From positions 62,001-126,000 of the forward strand of contig JAJDAD010000013.1 of the NCBI GenBank assembly GCA_029262055.1: a stretch of DNA of 64,000 bases, read 5' to 3'. This DNA is from Candidatus Zhuqueibacterota bacterium (GTDB lineage Bacteria; Zhuqueibacterota; Zhuqueibacteria; Oceanimicrobiales; Oceanimicrobiaceae). Positions 44,753 to 56,400 of this stretch are shown here, in pieces (position 1 is the first letter of the stretch; each line of letters opens with the position of its first letter). The notes under the pieces are model-generated. The model saw only the letters and a program-made list of their open reading frames with translations, had not been told where the DNA came from and made no database searches. A program made the position numbers and the translations under genes.

Positions 44753-45268
44753 TTAGTTAAGAGCGTAATCTGGATCCGGCGAGTACAGCTTGACCAGACT
44801 CTTATCCGGACACCTGTCCAACAATTCCGAAACAGTGGCCGGATCCGGGCCGGCGACCAAATCGGCTGCTACCTCAGCCAGTGGTAAAAGAACAAACCTC
44901 CTGTTCCTGGCTTCAACGTGCGGGATTTCAAACTCCGCGGTTTGAAAAAATCCCCTTTCCCAAAACAAGATATCAACATCGAGTAACCGGGGTCCCCAGC
45001 GAACGCCTGGTTTGCGTCCCACTTCCATCTCAATACTTTTTACTTGCCGTAAAAGTTGCGTCGGCGACAGACTGGTCGACACCTGAATGACCATGTTGAG
45101 AAAATCTTGTTGCGGAACCGGTCCCACCGGTGCGGATTCGTAGATTGAGGAGCGTTTAAGGATGTCGATGCGATGAGATGCCGAAATATGCGAAAGCGCA
45201 CATTCCAGATTGAGCAATCGGTCTCCGAGATTTGAACCAAGTCCCAGGAAAAACCAGGTCTTTGTCAT
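44753..45268 (-). CDS. folK: 6-hydroxymethyl-7,8-dihydropterin pyrophosphokinase
   Basis: The 171-residue enzyme transfers pyrophosphate from ATP to 6-hydroxymethyl-7,8-dihydropterin in folate synthesis. It has LGLGSNLGDR at the N-terminus, GPVPQQDFLNMV and the RWGPRLLDVDILFW motif that supplies the magnesium-binding aspartates. Size is normal. The start overlaps the folB stop as ATGA. Confidence 0.95.
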   Translation of the reverse strand: MTKTWFFLGLGSNLGDRLLNLECALSHISASHRIDILKRSSIYESAPVGPVPQQDFLNMVIQVSTSLSPTQLLRQVKSIEMEVGRKPGVRWGPRLLDVDILFWERGFFQTAEFEIPHVEARNRRFVLLPLAEVAADLVAGPDPATVSELLDRCPDKSLVKLYSPDPDYALN

Positions 45269-45636
45269 GAGTCCTGCTGCCGGCGAACAATTTCAACTTC
45301 AATCCCGTCCTGAATTCCACGAATCGGGGCACGCGGCTTTCTGACAATTACCCGGACTTCACTTATGGCAAAATCTGTCAGAACTTTCTCGGCTACGCGC
45401 TCGGCGATTGTCTCGACCAGGTTGAAGGTTTGCCGGACGACTATCTGTTCTACGGATTCGAAGACGGTGTACAGGTCAATGGTATCTTTCAGCTTGTCGC
45501 TGCCGGCAGCCTGCGTGACGTCGGTTGACAGCTCCAGGTCGACCTCAAAGCGTTGCCCAATTTCGCGTTCCTCATCCCAAACCCCATGATGGGCATGGAA
45601 CGTCATATTTCTTAAACGGATAATATCTTGAGGCAC
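45265..45636 (-). CDS. folB: Dihydroneopterin aldolase
   Basis: The 123-residue protein converts 7,8-dihydroneopterin to 6-hydroxymethyl-7,8-dihydropterin, the substrate of FolK. It starts IIRLRNMTFHAHHGVWDEER, with the HG and Glu region that forms the pterin pocket, and continues with YTVFESVEQIV and LVETIAERVAEKVL. The start is a GTG without a strong ribosome site; an internal ATG (residue 11) is less likely since the first strand would be lost. It is the first gene of the unit whose promoter is at 45724-45752. Confidence 0.93.
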   Translation of the reverse strand: MPQDIIRLRNMTFHAHHGVWDEEREIGQRFEVDLELSTDVTQAAGSDKLKDTIDLYTVFESVEQIVVRQTFNLVETIAERVAEKVLTDFAISEVRVIVRKPRAPIRGIQDGIEVEIVRRQQDS

Positions 45637-45723
45637 GCGGAAAGACTCAGTTCAGTTACAAAATGCGGTAGAAAGATACGGTAAAGAAACTGCTTACAAG
45701 TCTCGTATTTTCAGGATCACACA

Positions 45724-45752
45724 AATATATATATACTGCACCTTGTTGTCAA
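45724..45752 (-). promoter_or_regulatory. Sigma-70 promoter for the folB-folK-dNK unit
   Basis: TTGACA (45752-45747), 17-base spacer, TATATT (45729-45724) on the minus strand, start site near 45717. It lies immediately after the groEL terminator, so the units are cleanly separated. Confidence 0.7.
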
Positions 45753-45756
45753 CAAT

Positions 45757-45790
45757 AAAAAAGGGCCGTCTGTCGTTTGACAAACGGCCC
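45757..45790 (-). terminator. Rho-independent terminator of groES-groEL
   Basis: On the minus strand GGGCCGT-n-ACGGCCC (7 bp, 14-base inner region with further pairing) is followed by TTTTTTATTG, 28 bases past the groEL stop. Confidence 0.88.
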
Positions 45791-45818
45791 ATGAGTTCCG
45801 ATGAGCGATGCCCTATTT

Positions 45819-47492
<1,674 letters not shown>

Positions 47493-47777
47493 TTAAACAA
47501 CTGCGAGAACATCGCTCTCGCGCATGATCAGGTAGTCCTTGCCCTCGATTGTCACCTCAGTCCCACTGTACTTGCCGTAAAGGACCTTGTCCCCCTTCTT
47601 TACTTCCAGAGCAACCTTGGTGCCTGCATCGCTTACTTTCCCTGGGCCAACCGCGACGATTTCACCTTCTTGCGGTTTTTCCTTGGCCGTATCGGGAATA
47701 ATGATGCTGCCCGACGTTTGCTCTTCTGCATCGACCGGCTTTACGATGACCCGATCAGCTAAAGGCTTTACATTCAT
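47493..47777 (-). CDS. groS: Co-chaperonin GroES (Hsp10)
   Basis: The 94-residue lid subunit for GroEL. It begins [24 protein letters not shown] with the mobile loop for GroEL binding (about residues 17-33) and ends with the [13 protein letters not shown] strand. Ribosome site GGAGG. First gene of the groES-groEL unit. Confidence 0.97.
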   Translation of the reverse strand: MNVKPLADRVIVKPVDAEEQTSGSIIIPDTAKEKPQEGEIVAVGPGKVSDAGTKVALEVKKGDKVLYGKYSGTEVTIEGKDYLIMRESDVLAVV

Positions 47778-47834
47778 CTAACAACCTCCATGGATTTAAA
47801 AAATTAAAAAAACAGACCTTATCAAGAATCAAAA

Positions 47835-47861
47835 TTAGCACCCTATTGAGGAGAGTGCTAA
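47835..47861 (-). promoter_or_regulatory. CIRCE operator (HrcA-binding site)
   Basis: TTAGCACCC-N9-GAGTGCTAA: the known CIRCE inverted repeat is TTAGCACTC-N9-GAGTGCTAA, so there is one mismatch. It lies just downstream of the groES promoter, in the position where HrcA represses. The hrcA gene is not in the window. Confidence 0.92.
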
Positions 47862-47875
47862 TAAAACCAGTCGCC

Positions 47876-47904
47876 AATGTAGATAATGCGGCATAAAATG
47901 TCAA
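47876..47904 (-). promoter_or_regulatory. Sigma-70 promoter for groES-groEL
   Basis: TTGACA (47904-47899), 17-base spacer, TACATT (47881-47876) on the minus strand; start near 47869, eight bases before the CIRCE operator. A 92-base leader precedes groES. Confidence 0.8.
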
Positions 47905-48000
47905 GTTAAATTTATTACACTTATGTCTAACATTGATCTTCACAGTTTTGCAGCCGATAAAGGCCGGAATGGTTATCTGGCGGCAGGAAGTGCAGTCATT

Positions 48001-49419
48001 TTACAGCGAGACCGCCACTTGTTCGAAGGCGGCGATAACAGACAATTCGTCGTCTTTCTGCAAAGTTCTAAGGTCGAGCAAGAGACGATTGTCCCGAATG
48101 TAGCCGATGATGGCGGGCTCGTGTTGGCGCAGCGTCCTGGAGAGAGCTTCGCAAGACAGGGCTTTGCTGTTTACTGCGATGGCTTTGCTGGGGATTTCAG
48201 CCAGTGGCAGGGCGCCACTCCCCGCTTGCACCTGGGAATCCACCACCGCAAACTCGAATGCAGAGCCAGAGAGGCCCCGGAGCATTTTGAGCAATCGTTC
48301 ACCGCATTGCTTGAGTTCGGTCAGGGGCTTTAGCAAAGCCGCGAAGACTGCATTGTCCTGCAGCAAGGCAGACCGGTCGAGATAGCTTTTCAGAGTTGGC
48401 TCAAGAACGGCATAGGTCAGTTTGTCGCATCGTAGCGCACGCATAAGCGGATTCGCTTTTAAAAGATCGATGAACTTCTTGCGGCCGACGATGATGCCGG
48501 ACTGGGGACCACCAAGAACCTTGTCACCGCTGAATGTCACAACGTCCACCCCACTCTCGATGCTCTCCCGTACAACAGGTTCCTGCGGCAAGTCCAAATC
48601 GCGGAGGTCAAACAGGATGCCACCCCCGAGGTCCTGAATGACCGGCACGCCTTTTGACCGGGCGAGCGCCACCAGATCCGACAGGGCGACTTCGTCCGTG
48701 AAACCCTTTACTCTGTAGTTTGAAGTGTGAACAACACAGATCACCCCGGTTTGCGAAGAAAACGCATCCCGGTAATCGTCAAGATGGGTCTTGTTGGTCG
48801 TCCCAACTTCAACCATGATTACACCGCTCTTTTCCATTACTTGCGGCATACGAAAAGAGCCGCCAATTTCGACCAGTTGGCCGCGTGAAATCAGTGCCTG
48901 CCGGTCAAAGGCCAATGTGTTTAATGCGAGAAGCACGGCCGCGGCGTTGTTGTTGACCACGCACGCTGCTTCGGCCCCTGTCAGGTAGCACAGCAAGCGC
49001 TCAACGTGGGCCGTTCGGTCTCCGCGTTTGCCGCTGTCGAGATCAAGTTCGAGGTTACAGTAGCCCTGCGCGACCTCCTGCAGATTACTCCTCGCTTCCT
49101 GAGACAAGGGGGCACGCCCCAGACCCGTGTGCAGAACAACTCCGCTGGCATTAACCACCCGGCGCAAGCTGGGCCGGAGTCCTGTTTCTATTCTCAAAGC
49201 GGACTGGCCGGCAAGATAATCCCGCACCTCTTCACGTGAGCCAAACGCACGCGCATGGCCTGTGAGAATGGATTCGCGGAGCGCCTCAACTTGACCCTGG
49301 GTACAAAAGACAGCCCAATCACGGTAGTTGCCGGAGACATGCCCTGCAAGGCTGGAATGCAGCAATATTTCGTTCAGCGGCGGGATTTGTGCTAGTTGTT
49401 CTTTTGTGGTCTCTTTCAT
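48001..49419 (-). CDS. selA: L-seryl-tRNA(Sec) selenium transferase
   Basis: The 472-residue PLP enzyme converts Ser-tRNA(Sec) to Sec-tRNA(Sec) with selenophosphate. It has the family N-terminal domain (IPPLNEILLHS), RRVVNASGVVLHTGLGRAPLS, and the PLP-lysine motif FSGDKVLGGPQSGII. ATG at 49419 is used; a GTG three codons upstream is the alternative. No selB, selC or selD is visible in the window, so Sec use in this organism depends on genes elsewhere. It follows serB, which makes serine, by 45 bp. Confidence 0.93.
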   Translation of the reverse strand: MKETTKEQLAQIPPLNEILLHSSLAGHVSGNYRDWAVFCTQGQVEALRESILTGHARAFGSREEVRDYLAGQSALRIETGLRPSLRRVVNASGVVLHTGLGRAPLSQEARSNLQEVAQGYCNLELDLDSGKRGDRTAHVERLLCYLTGAEAACVVNNNAAAVLLALNTLAFDRQALISRGQLVEIGGSFRMPQVMEKSGVIMVEVGTTNKTHLDDYRDAFSSQTGVICVVHTSNYRVKGFTDEVALSDLVALARSKGVPVIQDLGGGILFDLRDLDLPQEPVVRESIESGVDVVTFSGDKVLGGPQSGIIVGRKKFIDLLKANPLMRALRCDKLTYAVLEPTLKSYLDRSALLQDNAVFAALLKPLTELKQCGERLLKMLRGLSGSAFEFAVVDSQVQAGSGALPLAEIPSKAIAVNSKALSCEALSRTLRQHEPAIIGYIRDNRLLLDLRTLQKDDELSVIAAFEQVAVSL

Positions 49420-49464
49420 GGAACTCACAGACGAGCCGTGGTTATGCAGTCGGCCGGATACCGC

Positions 49465-50664
49465 CTAGTCATCCTGGCTCTTGGCAGATGTCCAGTCTGT
49501 TGCACCCAGACAGTATTGCAGTCCAAGCAGATTGGACTGGGTAAGTTGGCCATCGGCTACTTTCTTAAGCAGCTCATGCGCGTTGAACGCAATGCCGAGG
49601 CCGGCATTCTTGAGCATGATTTCGTCGTTGGCGCCGTCGCCAACTGCGACAATCTCATCGCGTGTCAGGCCTTCCTTGCGGGCTAACTCCTGCACAATTT
49701 GCCCCTTGCCTTCCCGGTCGATCACCCGGCCCTTCACCTTTCCGGTAAGACGGCCATCCTCGATATCAAGGTCATTGGCAAAGGTGTAATCAAATCCCAG
49801 TTGCTCGCCCAGGCGGTCAGCGAAAAACTTAAAGCCGCCCGATATCAAAGCCAACTTGAAACCCATCGCTTTCAGAGTGGTAACCAATTCATAAGTCCCG
49901 GCCGTCAACTCGATGTCCTTTGCGACTTCTTCCAGGACATCTACCGGAAGTCCTTTGAGCAACTGTACGCGCTCGCGCAGGGCCTCTTTAAATTCAATTT
50001 CACCTGCCATCGCCCGATGGGTGATTTTCGACACCTGATCATCGACTCTGGCCGCCTTGGCCAACTCGTCAATGACTTCACCGGCGATCAACGTGCTGTC
50101 CATATCGAAAACGACCAGCCGGCGGCGCTGCCGAAACGGACTGTCCGGCTGGATAATTGTGTCAAAACCAACCTCGTCACAAGTCCGCTGAATCACATCC
50201 CGCAGCACGGTCAATTCGCGTAGGTCTGAGGCGTCAACCAACATTTCCAGAGCCACTAACTCGCCACGGGCAAGGTGATGCATCCGCTCGATGTTGACTC
50301 TGAAATTGGCCAGAGCGTTGCTGATCGCTTTCAGGATTCCGACTTTGTCCCGGCCAATAATCGTAAAGACCTGAAGCTTCTTTTCGACTTTTCGCATGGC
50401 GGCTGGAGCCTCGACCAAATCGATGTTAACATCAAGCGGTAGCTTACGGGCCCGTTCTTTCAGCCGCAGGTAGGCCTCCTCCGGCGCTTCAGCCGGGTCG
50501 ATCGGCTCCATGATCATGAACATGATGAAGAGTCCATGCAGAGCATTTTGCTCAACCGCCACGATATTGACATTTGAGTCGGTCGCAGCGCTGCAGACGT
50601 CTGCGATCAGGTAGGGCTGGTTATTTCCAAAAACAGTTAAAACGATGAATTTTTTGTCTGTCAT
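49465..50664 (-). CDS. serB: Phosphoserine phosphatase with two ACT domains
   Basis: The 399-residue protein has two N-terminal ACT domains (FIVLTVFGNNQPYLIADVCSAA, about 5-80, and FTIIGRDKVGILKAISNAL, about 100-170) followed by the HAD phosphatase with VVFDMDSTLIAGEV (nucleophile Asp, DxDST) and VGDGANDEIML. It makes serine from phosphoserine; ACT domains usually bind serine or other amino acids for feedback. It heads the serB-selA pair. Confidence 0.94.
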   Translation of the reverse strand: MTDKKFIVLTVFGNNQPYLIADVCSAATDSNVNIVAVEQNALHGLFIMFMIMEPIDPAEAPEEAYLRLKERARKLPLDVNIDLVEAPAAMRKVEKKLQVFTIIGRDKVGILKAISNALANFRVNIERMHHLARGELVALEMLVDASDLRELTVLRDVIQRTCDEVGFDTIIQPDSPFRQRRRLVVFDMDSTLIAGEVIDELAKAARVDDQVSKITHRAMAGEIEFKEALRERVQLLKGLPVDVLEEVAKDIELTAGTYELVTTLKAMGFKLALISGGFKFFADRLGEQLGFDYTFANDLDIEDGRLTGKVKGRVIDREGKGQIVQELARKEGLTRDEIVAVGDGANDEIMLKNAGLGIAFNAHELLKKVADGQLTQSNLLGLQYCLGATDWTSAKSQDD

Positions 50665-50694
50665 GACTGGTGGCTTTGCGAATTTCCAAACGCG

Positions 50695-50723
50695 ATGTTA
50701 GACAAAAGCAGACTAAATGTCAA
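50695..50723 (-). promoter_or_regulatory. Sigma-70 promoter for serB-selA
   Basis: TTGACA (50723-50718), 17-base spacer, TAACAT (50700-50695) on the minus strand; start site near 50688, 24 bases before the serB ATG. The terminator of the preceding unit lies directly upstream. Confidence 0.65.
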
Positions 50724-50748
50724 CTCAATTCACAATGCCAAATGCGAC

Positions 50749-50786
50749 AAAAAGAGAAAGGCCCCTCATCACAAGGAGCCTTTCTC
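50749..50786 (-). terminator. Rho-independent terminator after the 219-residue membrane protein gene
   Basis: On the minus strand GAGAAAGGCTCC-n9-GGGGCCTTTCTC pairs over 11 of 12 positions and is followed by TTTTT. It ends the envelope unit before serB. Confidence 0.85.
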
Positions 50787-50821
50787 AGGAGGAGGAAAGA
50801 GTAACTTTCCATTAAGTCTCT

Positions 50822-51481
50822 CTACGGGCCAGTTCCTAAATTGTTGCCACGGGATCGAACAATTAAGCAGATCCCGGCGACAATCAGCCCAACGGGCAAG
50901 AGCAGCCGCGACACCCACCAATCTGTACAGGCCATTAGAATAAATGCGCCAAGACCCAGACAGGAAATGGCTGGGAATATGGCCCAGTCCAGGCTATTTT
51001 GCGCTGTTCTGAGCAGATACAGGGTTCCAAAAGTCAAGCCCAACCCAAAAAAGAACACACTGCCCAGCACCTCCTCAGGAAAGACGTCAATGAGTTCCAT
51101 CAGGATCATGGCGCCAATGGTAAAGGTGACGCCGGCCGGAAGCAGCGGCCACCACCGGCTTTGGTCACGCACAAAAAGATAGCCGAATACAGAGGCCATT
51201 ATCCAAAACAAGAGGACCCCAATGAAATCCTCGGGGATAACATGCGTACTATCTATCAGAATCGTGATGCCAATAAAGCCGGCAACAGCAGCCAGGACCA
51301 GCTCTCTCACGGAATCCTTTTGAAGGAACCTTCCAAGCCAGAAAGCCGCAAGCGCGAGAAAACACAACGCCACCAAAAGCCCGGGGTCCACATAAAACCG
51401 ATCCAGATTGTTCAGCAACAAGATGGTCCCGGCTAACATAATCATAATGCCCGGGACTATTCTACTACTTCGCTCAGTCAC
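50822..51481 (-). CDS. Multi-span membrane protein (DUF5668/LiaF-TM-like)
   Basis: The 219-residue protein has seven or eight hydrophobic segments with short loops. Helix pairs such as GIMIMLAGTILLLNNLDRFYVDPGLL and GFIGITILIDSTHVIPEDF repeat a loose pattern of two helices plus a short amphipathic loop about three times; this resembles the LiaF-TM/DUF5668 repeat, a weak match. The GTG at 51481 is chosen because AGGAGGT lies six bases upstream; the longer TTG start has none. It ends the envelope-protein unit. Function unknown. Confidence 0.7.
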   Translation of the reverse strand: MTERSSRIVPGIMIMLAGTILLLNNLDRFYVDPGLLVALCFLALAAFWLGRFLQKDSVRELVLAAVAGFIGITILIDSTHVIPEDFIGVLLFWIMASVFGYLFVRDQSRWWPLLPAGVTFTIGAMILMELIDVFPEEVLGSVFFFGLGLTFGTLYLLRTAQNSLDWAIFPAISCLGLGAFILMACTDWWVSRLLLPVGLIVAGICLIVRSRGNNLGTGP

Positions 51482-51494
51482 CTTGGGACCTCCT
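51479..51494 (-). promoter_or_regulatory. Strong ribosome-binding site that fixes a GTG start
   Basis: AGGAGGT (51494-51488) lies six bases before GTG (51481-51479). This decides the start of the membrane protein at 51481. Confidence 0.7.
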
Positions 51495-51609
51495 CTGATT
51501 AAGGGTCTCAATTGATTGCAGTGTCATGCAAAATTGGGGGGATACACTGAAGAAGAGGTACGGAAGCAGGTCACTGGTTGTTTCGCGTTCAGCACAACCT
51601 TTAGCAACC

Positions 51610-53289
51610 TCAGAAGTGGTAGCCTAGCTCCAACCCGATGATAGTATTTCTGGAATCTCCGGTGTCATCCTTTTGACTCCGGTCATCGTCCATGTTGGCG
51701 AGCAGGTTGAATTGCCAGTTCTGGTTGATGCTCCAGTTCAGGAAAAAGATAATTGAATTGATATTACGGTCGGAAAACAGATTGAAGTCCCGCACATCGT
51801 TCGTCGGGGAATTGGGATAACGCCGTAGAAGGTATGATTCCTGCAAACTCAACAGAAACCCATTGACGTTAAAAAAATCTATCTTCAATACCGGCCCGAC
51901 TGCATAGAAATCTTCAAACTGAATGCTGATGGCCGACTCAGCGTCGACTGCATTGAGGCGTGGGACCAAATTCTGATGTGTTTCCCTTTCATAATGTATG
52001 CCCGCGCTGATGCGCCAGGACACGCTCGGTTTCAGGTACAATTCCGGCTCAACTTCCCAGTCGATGAAATCCGGCAAACTGCTTGCACTCAGAAAATCAT
52101 ATTCGCGCTTGTTGACGCCGCCCTGCAATTCCAGCCCAAACACTTTGGCAAGCTTGAAGTCTATATTCCCCCAAAAGTAGTTTTCCCAATAATCCTGAAA
52201 GAAGTGGCCTGCGGGCACATTGCTGTAGTCGCGGACCCGGAAGTCATTTTGCAGTCGAAAATCAGTAAAGCCGCCTATCGACTGTTCCCACAAGACTTCG
52301 AGACGATTCTCGCGGTAATCGTTTGTTTCGAAATCACCATGTTTACGAACGACATTGCGGTAGCTCAAATTAAAACTGCTATTCATGCCGAAGTGTAATC
52401 CGCCGGCGCCAAGGAACGTGTTGATGTAATAATTGGGATAGGCGCTGTCGGACTCTGCGTAAGAGCGGAGCAGGAAGTCATCTTGCGCGGTCAGCTTGAG
52501 CACCCCGACACGAAAATCAACCCTTGCGAGTGATTGATTCTGTAAATATTTCAAGTTGAAATCGCGAAAGAACGAGGTGCCTTCAAGGCGATTTTGCAGC
52601 TTCCAGTTGACGAATTCTCCGGCAGAGCTTGTCAGTTGCAGGTCCGCTTCCCCAGTCAAGTAGTCCCGGCTGTATTTGAAAAAGGTCGTACCCCGCAAAT
52701 TTGTTTGCTTACCATTTGCATAATCAAGATTGAAGCGCACGCCAGTGAAAGGATTGCCGCTACCCTCGAGGTACGTGCTGTCGGTGTCCAGAAAACGGAA
52801 ATTGAACTCCTGGCGCCACAAATCAACGCCGGTGATCGCTTCGCGTGACCAGTCGAATCTCGGTGTTTGTGTCAAGGCTCCGACCGGATAAGCCACCTGC
52901 CCGGTGCTTTGGAATGTACTTTGGTCCCTGGAAGGAGATATTTCCCAGCTCGCAATCAGGTCCCAAATGGTCTCCATCCAGACGTTCGCCATATAAAAGT
53001 CGCCGGCAGCGGCAAAGTCTGTGACCTCTTTCAGAAGCTGGGAGATTTCGACGGACAGGACTGGGTCATCTTGTATGGCCGGGTTTTCCTGCACCCAGCG
53101 CTTTAAGCGCAGAATGTTAATGCGATAGTAGGTCTCTTCTTCCCACGCCTGCTTTGTCAGAGAATCCGTCTCTGCTATTTCCCCAGAATGGAGGCTTTCA
53201 CAGATTGCGTAGTCCGGACCTGTATTTTGGCTAATGATCAGGTGGGTAAGGATGACAGAGATAAACAGTTTGACTGAGGTGTTAAGCAA
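51610..53289 (-). CDS. Outer-membrane beta-barrel protein with N-terminal helical domain
   Basis: The 559-residue protein starts at a TTG with AAGGAAAG upstream. A signal-like hydrophobic stretch (VKLFISVILTHLIISQ) precedes a helical region (about 45-115: ILRLKRWVQENP..., AAAGDFYMANVWMETIWDLI) similar in style to the units of the 511-residue repeat protein. From about residue 145 to the end, many short amphipathic strands with aromatic residues (FNFRFLDTDSTYLEG, DFRVGVLKLTAQDDF) indicate a barrel, ending in LELGYHF, a typical C-terminal Phe for BamA recognition. I do not recognise the family. Confidence 0.75.
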   Translation of the reverse strand: MLNTSVKLFISVILTHLIISQNTGPDYAICESLHSGEIAETDSLTKQAWEEETYYRINILRLKRWVQENPAIQDDPVLSVEISQLLKEVTDFAAAGDFYMANVWMETIWDLIASWEISPSRDQSTFQSTGQVAYPVGALTQTPRFDWSREAITGVDLWRQEFNFRFLDTDSTYLEGSGNPFTGVRFNLDYANGKQTNLRGTTFFKYSRDYLTGEADLQLTSSAGEFVNWKLQNRLEGTSFFRDFNLKYLQNQSLARVDFRVGVLKLTAQDDFLLRSYAESDSAYPNYYINTFLGAGGLHFGMNSSFNLSYRNVVRKHGDFETNDYRENRLEVLWEQSIGGFTDFRLQNDFRVRDYSNVPAGHFFQDYWENYFWGNIDFKLAKVFGLELQGGVNKREYDFLSASSLPDFIDWEVEPELYLKPSVSWRISAGIHYERETHQNLVPRLNAVDAESAISIQFEDFYAVGPVLKIDFFNVNGFLLSLQESYLLRRYPNSPTNDVRDFNLFSDRNINSIIFFLNWSINQNWQFNLLANMDDDRSQKDDTGDSRNTIIGLELGYHF

Positions 53290-53410
53290 ATCGTCTCTTT
53301 CCTTATCCAGATTCAGTGGCTGAAACTTGTGTGTGCTTGCATAATCTTGAGTGCTTTGGAGGTTGCCGTTCGCTCATTATCCTCATTGCGGCCAGCACGC
53401 CAATCTTACC

Positions 53411-53441
53411 GGAGACCCGCGAATCATATTCGCAGGTCCCC
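53411..53441 (-). other. Stable RNA hairpin between the repeat-protein and barrel genes
   Basis: On the minus strand GGGGACCTGCGAA-TATGA-TTCGCGGGTCTCC pairs over 13 positions, two of them G-T. There is no T-run after it, so it is not a standard terminator. It starts 22 bases past the stop of the upstream gene and may stabilise or process the mRNA. Confidence 0.55.
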
Positions 53442-53463
53442 GATAAAGGGCTTCACATCCCGA

Positions 53464-56400
53464 TTACTTCACCATAAGCATCGTGCGGGACAGGCGGAAA
53501 CTCTCACCTGCCTTCAACTGAAAAATGTAGATTCCCGTGGCCACTTGCCGACCGGACGCATCCTTGCCGTCCCACCTGACGGTGTATGAGCCGGCATTTT
53601 GCGGTGAGTTGACCAACGTGCGGATTTCCTGACCCAGCATGTTGAAAATCTTCAATGTTACGTCAGAGTTTCCGGCCAGCTGGTACTGAATGTTCGTTTC
53701 CGGATTGAACGGATTCGGATAGTTCTGGGCAAGGCCAAAGCGCACCGGCACCTCGGGTCCGTCGGTGCTGACCGAGGTGATGTTATCCTCGTCCAGAGTC
53801 AGGTTCACTTCTCCCGCATCTTCACCGCCACCCACGGAAACAGGTGCGGCATTGTCGTCATTGGTGCCGCCAAAGAAGGAGTCCTCGTAACCGGCGCCGG
53901 TCGCCTCGACTTTGTAAGCGCCGGCCTGCAGACCGGTAAGCACGTAGTTACCGTTGACATCCGTCGTGGCGTTGACCTCCACTTCGCCATCAAGGCGGGC
54001 ATGCACCAAAATGCCGTCCAACCCACGACCGTCGCTGCGACGGACCTTTCCACGAATCGCGTAGATGCCGTCACGTTGCGCCGGGTCCAGGCCGAAGTTG
54101 ATACCCGTAGTAGTCGCGCCATCCGAACCAACAAACACCGGATCAGCGTTCTTGAAGCGTTTCGCGTTCTTATAGAATTCCCCGACAAACTCTTCCGCCC
54201 AGGCGAAGACATAGTAACGGCCGGCCGGGAGGTCGGTTATTCGGTAGAAACCCCGGGGACCGGTGAATGTGAGGTGCGGCACGCGGTTTTTCGGTGAAAC
54301 AGCAATGACCACAGCGCCGTGCAACGGCGCATCATCACCGGTTGAAACCACGCGTCCCGCGATAGTGCCTCTGGTATCGCGATGCGGCACGAGATAGAAA
54401 TCGATATCCGGTGTCTCGTTTGGTGCGACAACTTCTACTCCTGTGGCGTCACGTCGATGCCGGGCATTCTCGTAGAATTGCGGGAAAAAGCCCTCCGCGA
54501 CCACGCGTACAAAGTACTTTCCGGTCGGCAGGCCACCAAACTCGTAGTCGCCGTCTTCGTTGGTGTAGCTGCGAACGTGGCGCCCACTGGTACTGTCAAA
54601 CACAACCACCAGTGCTTTTGGCACGGGCAGACTATCAACGTTTGATGCAACAGTGCCACTGATGCTGCCACCTTGAATGAGCGTAAAATCAATACCGGTT
54701 ACGGGAATGTCTTCCGCCACCACGACCGGTGTCGCCTCTCGCTTGCTGGCCACATCATCATAAAATTCAGGTAAATAGCTGTGAGCATTCGCAACTACCA
54801 GATAGCTGCCGGCGCGTACATTCTGGATAACATAATTTCCGCTGGAATCACTGCGAGCCCGAAACCCATCTTTGTGCGCGGCCAGATCAGCATGCCGGTG
54901 CTCCCTGTGAGCCACAACCACAGCTCCGGGGATCGGGTTGCCTGTCAACTCATCAGTTACTGTTCCGGAAATCGTGCTGCGTGGAGAGAGAGCAAAGTCG
55001 ATACCGGTTGTGTGTGAATCGGCTTTCACTGCAACCGTGGTTGCATCTCTCCGCTCATTTGCATCGTCGTAAAACTCCCCGTTAAAACCCTCGGCAGAGG
55101 CGAACAGGATGTAGCTCCCCGGCCTAACCTCGATCAGGTAGTTGCCGTTCTCGTCCGACCGAGTTTCCCTCAGGACATGCCGGTCAAGACGTACGGAACT
55201 GGGCCGGCCGTAAACCACTATATGGGCGCCAGCAATAGGTGCGCCGTCAACTTGACTGGTCACGGTACCCTGAATTCCGGACGTCATTGCCAGGCCAAAA
55301 TCGATGCCAGCGACGGTGTTTGGTTCATCGACATCCACAAAAGCCGCACCTGCCAATGAAGGCGAATCGTCATAGTACTCACGCTTGTAACCATTGGCGT
55401 TGGCCCGGACTGCGTAAGACCCGCTAGGCAAAGCCTCGAAACCGTAGTTGCCGGAGCTGTCCGCGACAGCGTGCCGTGCAAGACGTGGGTTGACCACCAG
55501 GAATGCCACCACATGCGCTCCCGGCAGAGCAGCGCTGTCACCATCAGCAAAGACAGATCCAAGGATCTTCCCGCCTTCACTCAGACCAAAATTGATGCCG
55601 CTTACCGTATCACCTTCGGCAACATTTTGTGGGGTAGCCTCCAGATAGTTGCGGGTATTGTCATAAAACTCTCCGATGAATCCTCTTGCTTTGGCCGTAA
55701 TGACATAGATCCCGGGAATCAGCTCGCCCAGCACGTAGTCACCGCTGGCATCACTCTGCGCATGCTGGATCCACCGCACTCTGCCCAGGCGAACCGCACG
55801 GACGTTCGCGCCCTCAATGGCGCCGCCGGCATCGCTCACAATATTTCCGGTTATCGCAGCCGTGGCCGCTGGACTGACCACAACATGAGCGCTGGCCCTG
55901 AGCCGCAGCCCGTCTATCTCCACGTGAGCGACTACTCTGCCGTGGCCTACTTCCTGGCCTGCCGTGAAGAGACCGTCCGCATCGATTGTGCCCAGGCCTT
56001 CAGGTACGACTTCCCAGCGTACAAATGCCGGCCTGATGGCGACATTAGCCCGGGACACCACCACGTGAAACTGCTTTTCCGCCCCGGCAGGCACCACGGC
56101 TCTACCCGGTACAACCTTCAGATCGAAAAAACGTCTGGGCAGGCGGCCAATGCGGATCTCGATTTCTTTGATAATCACACGATTGCCGACATGGATGGCA
56201 ACCCGGATGGTTACTTTGCCGGCATGCCTGCCTGCGATAAAGAATCCGTCGTCAGTGATGGTACCGAGGGTATCCGGGGAGACGATCCATTCGACTCTAT
56301 CGGCATCCACTTGTGTCCGATTGTTCGCATTAATGGCAAATGGAAAGACCTCAATCTGCAGGCCTTGTCCGACCTCAAGTTCGGCTGCATCCGGTGTGAC

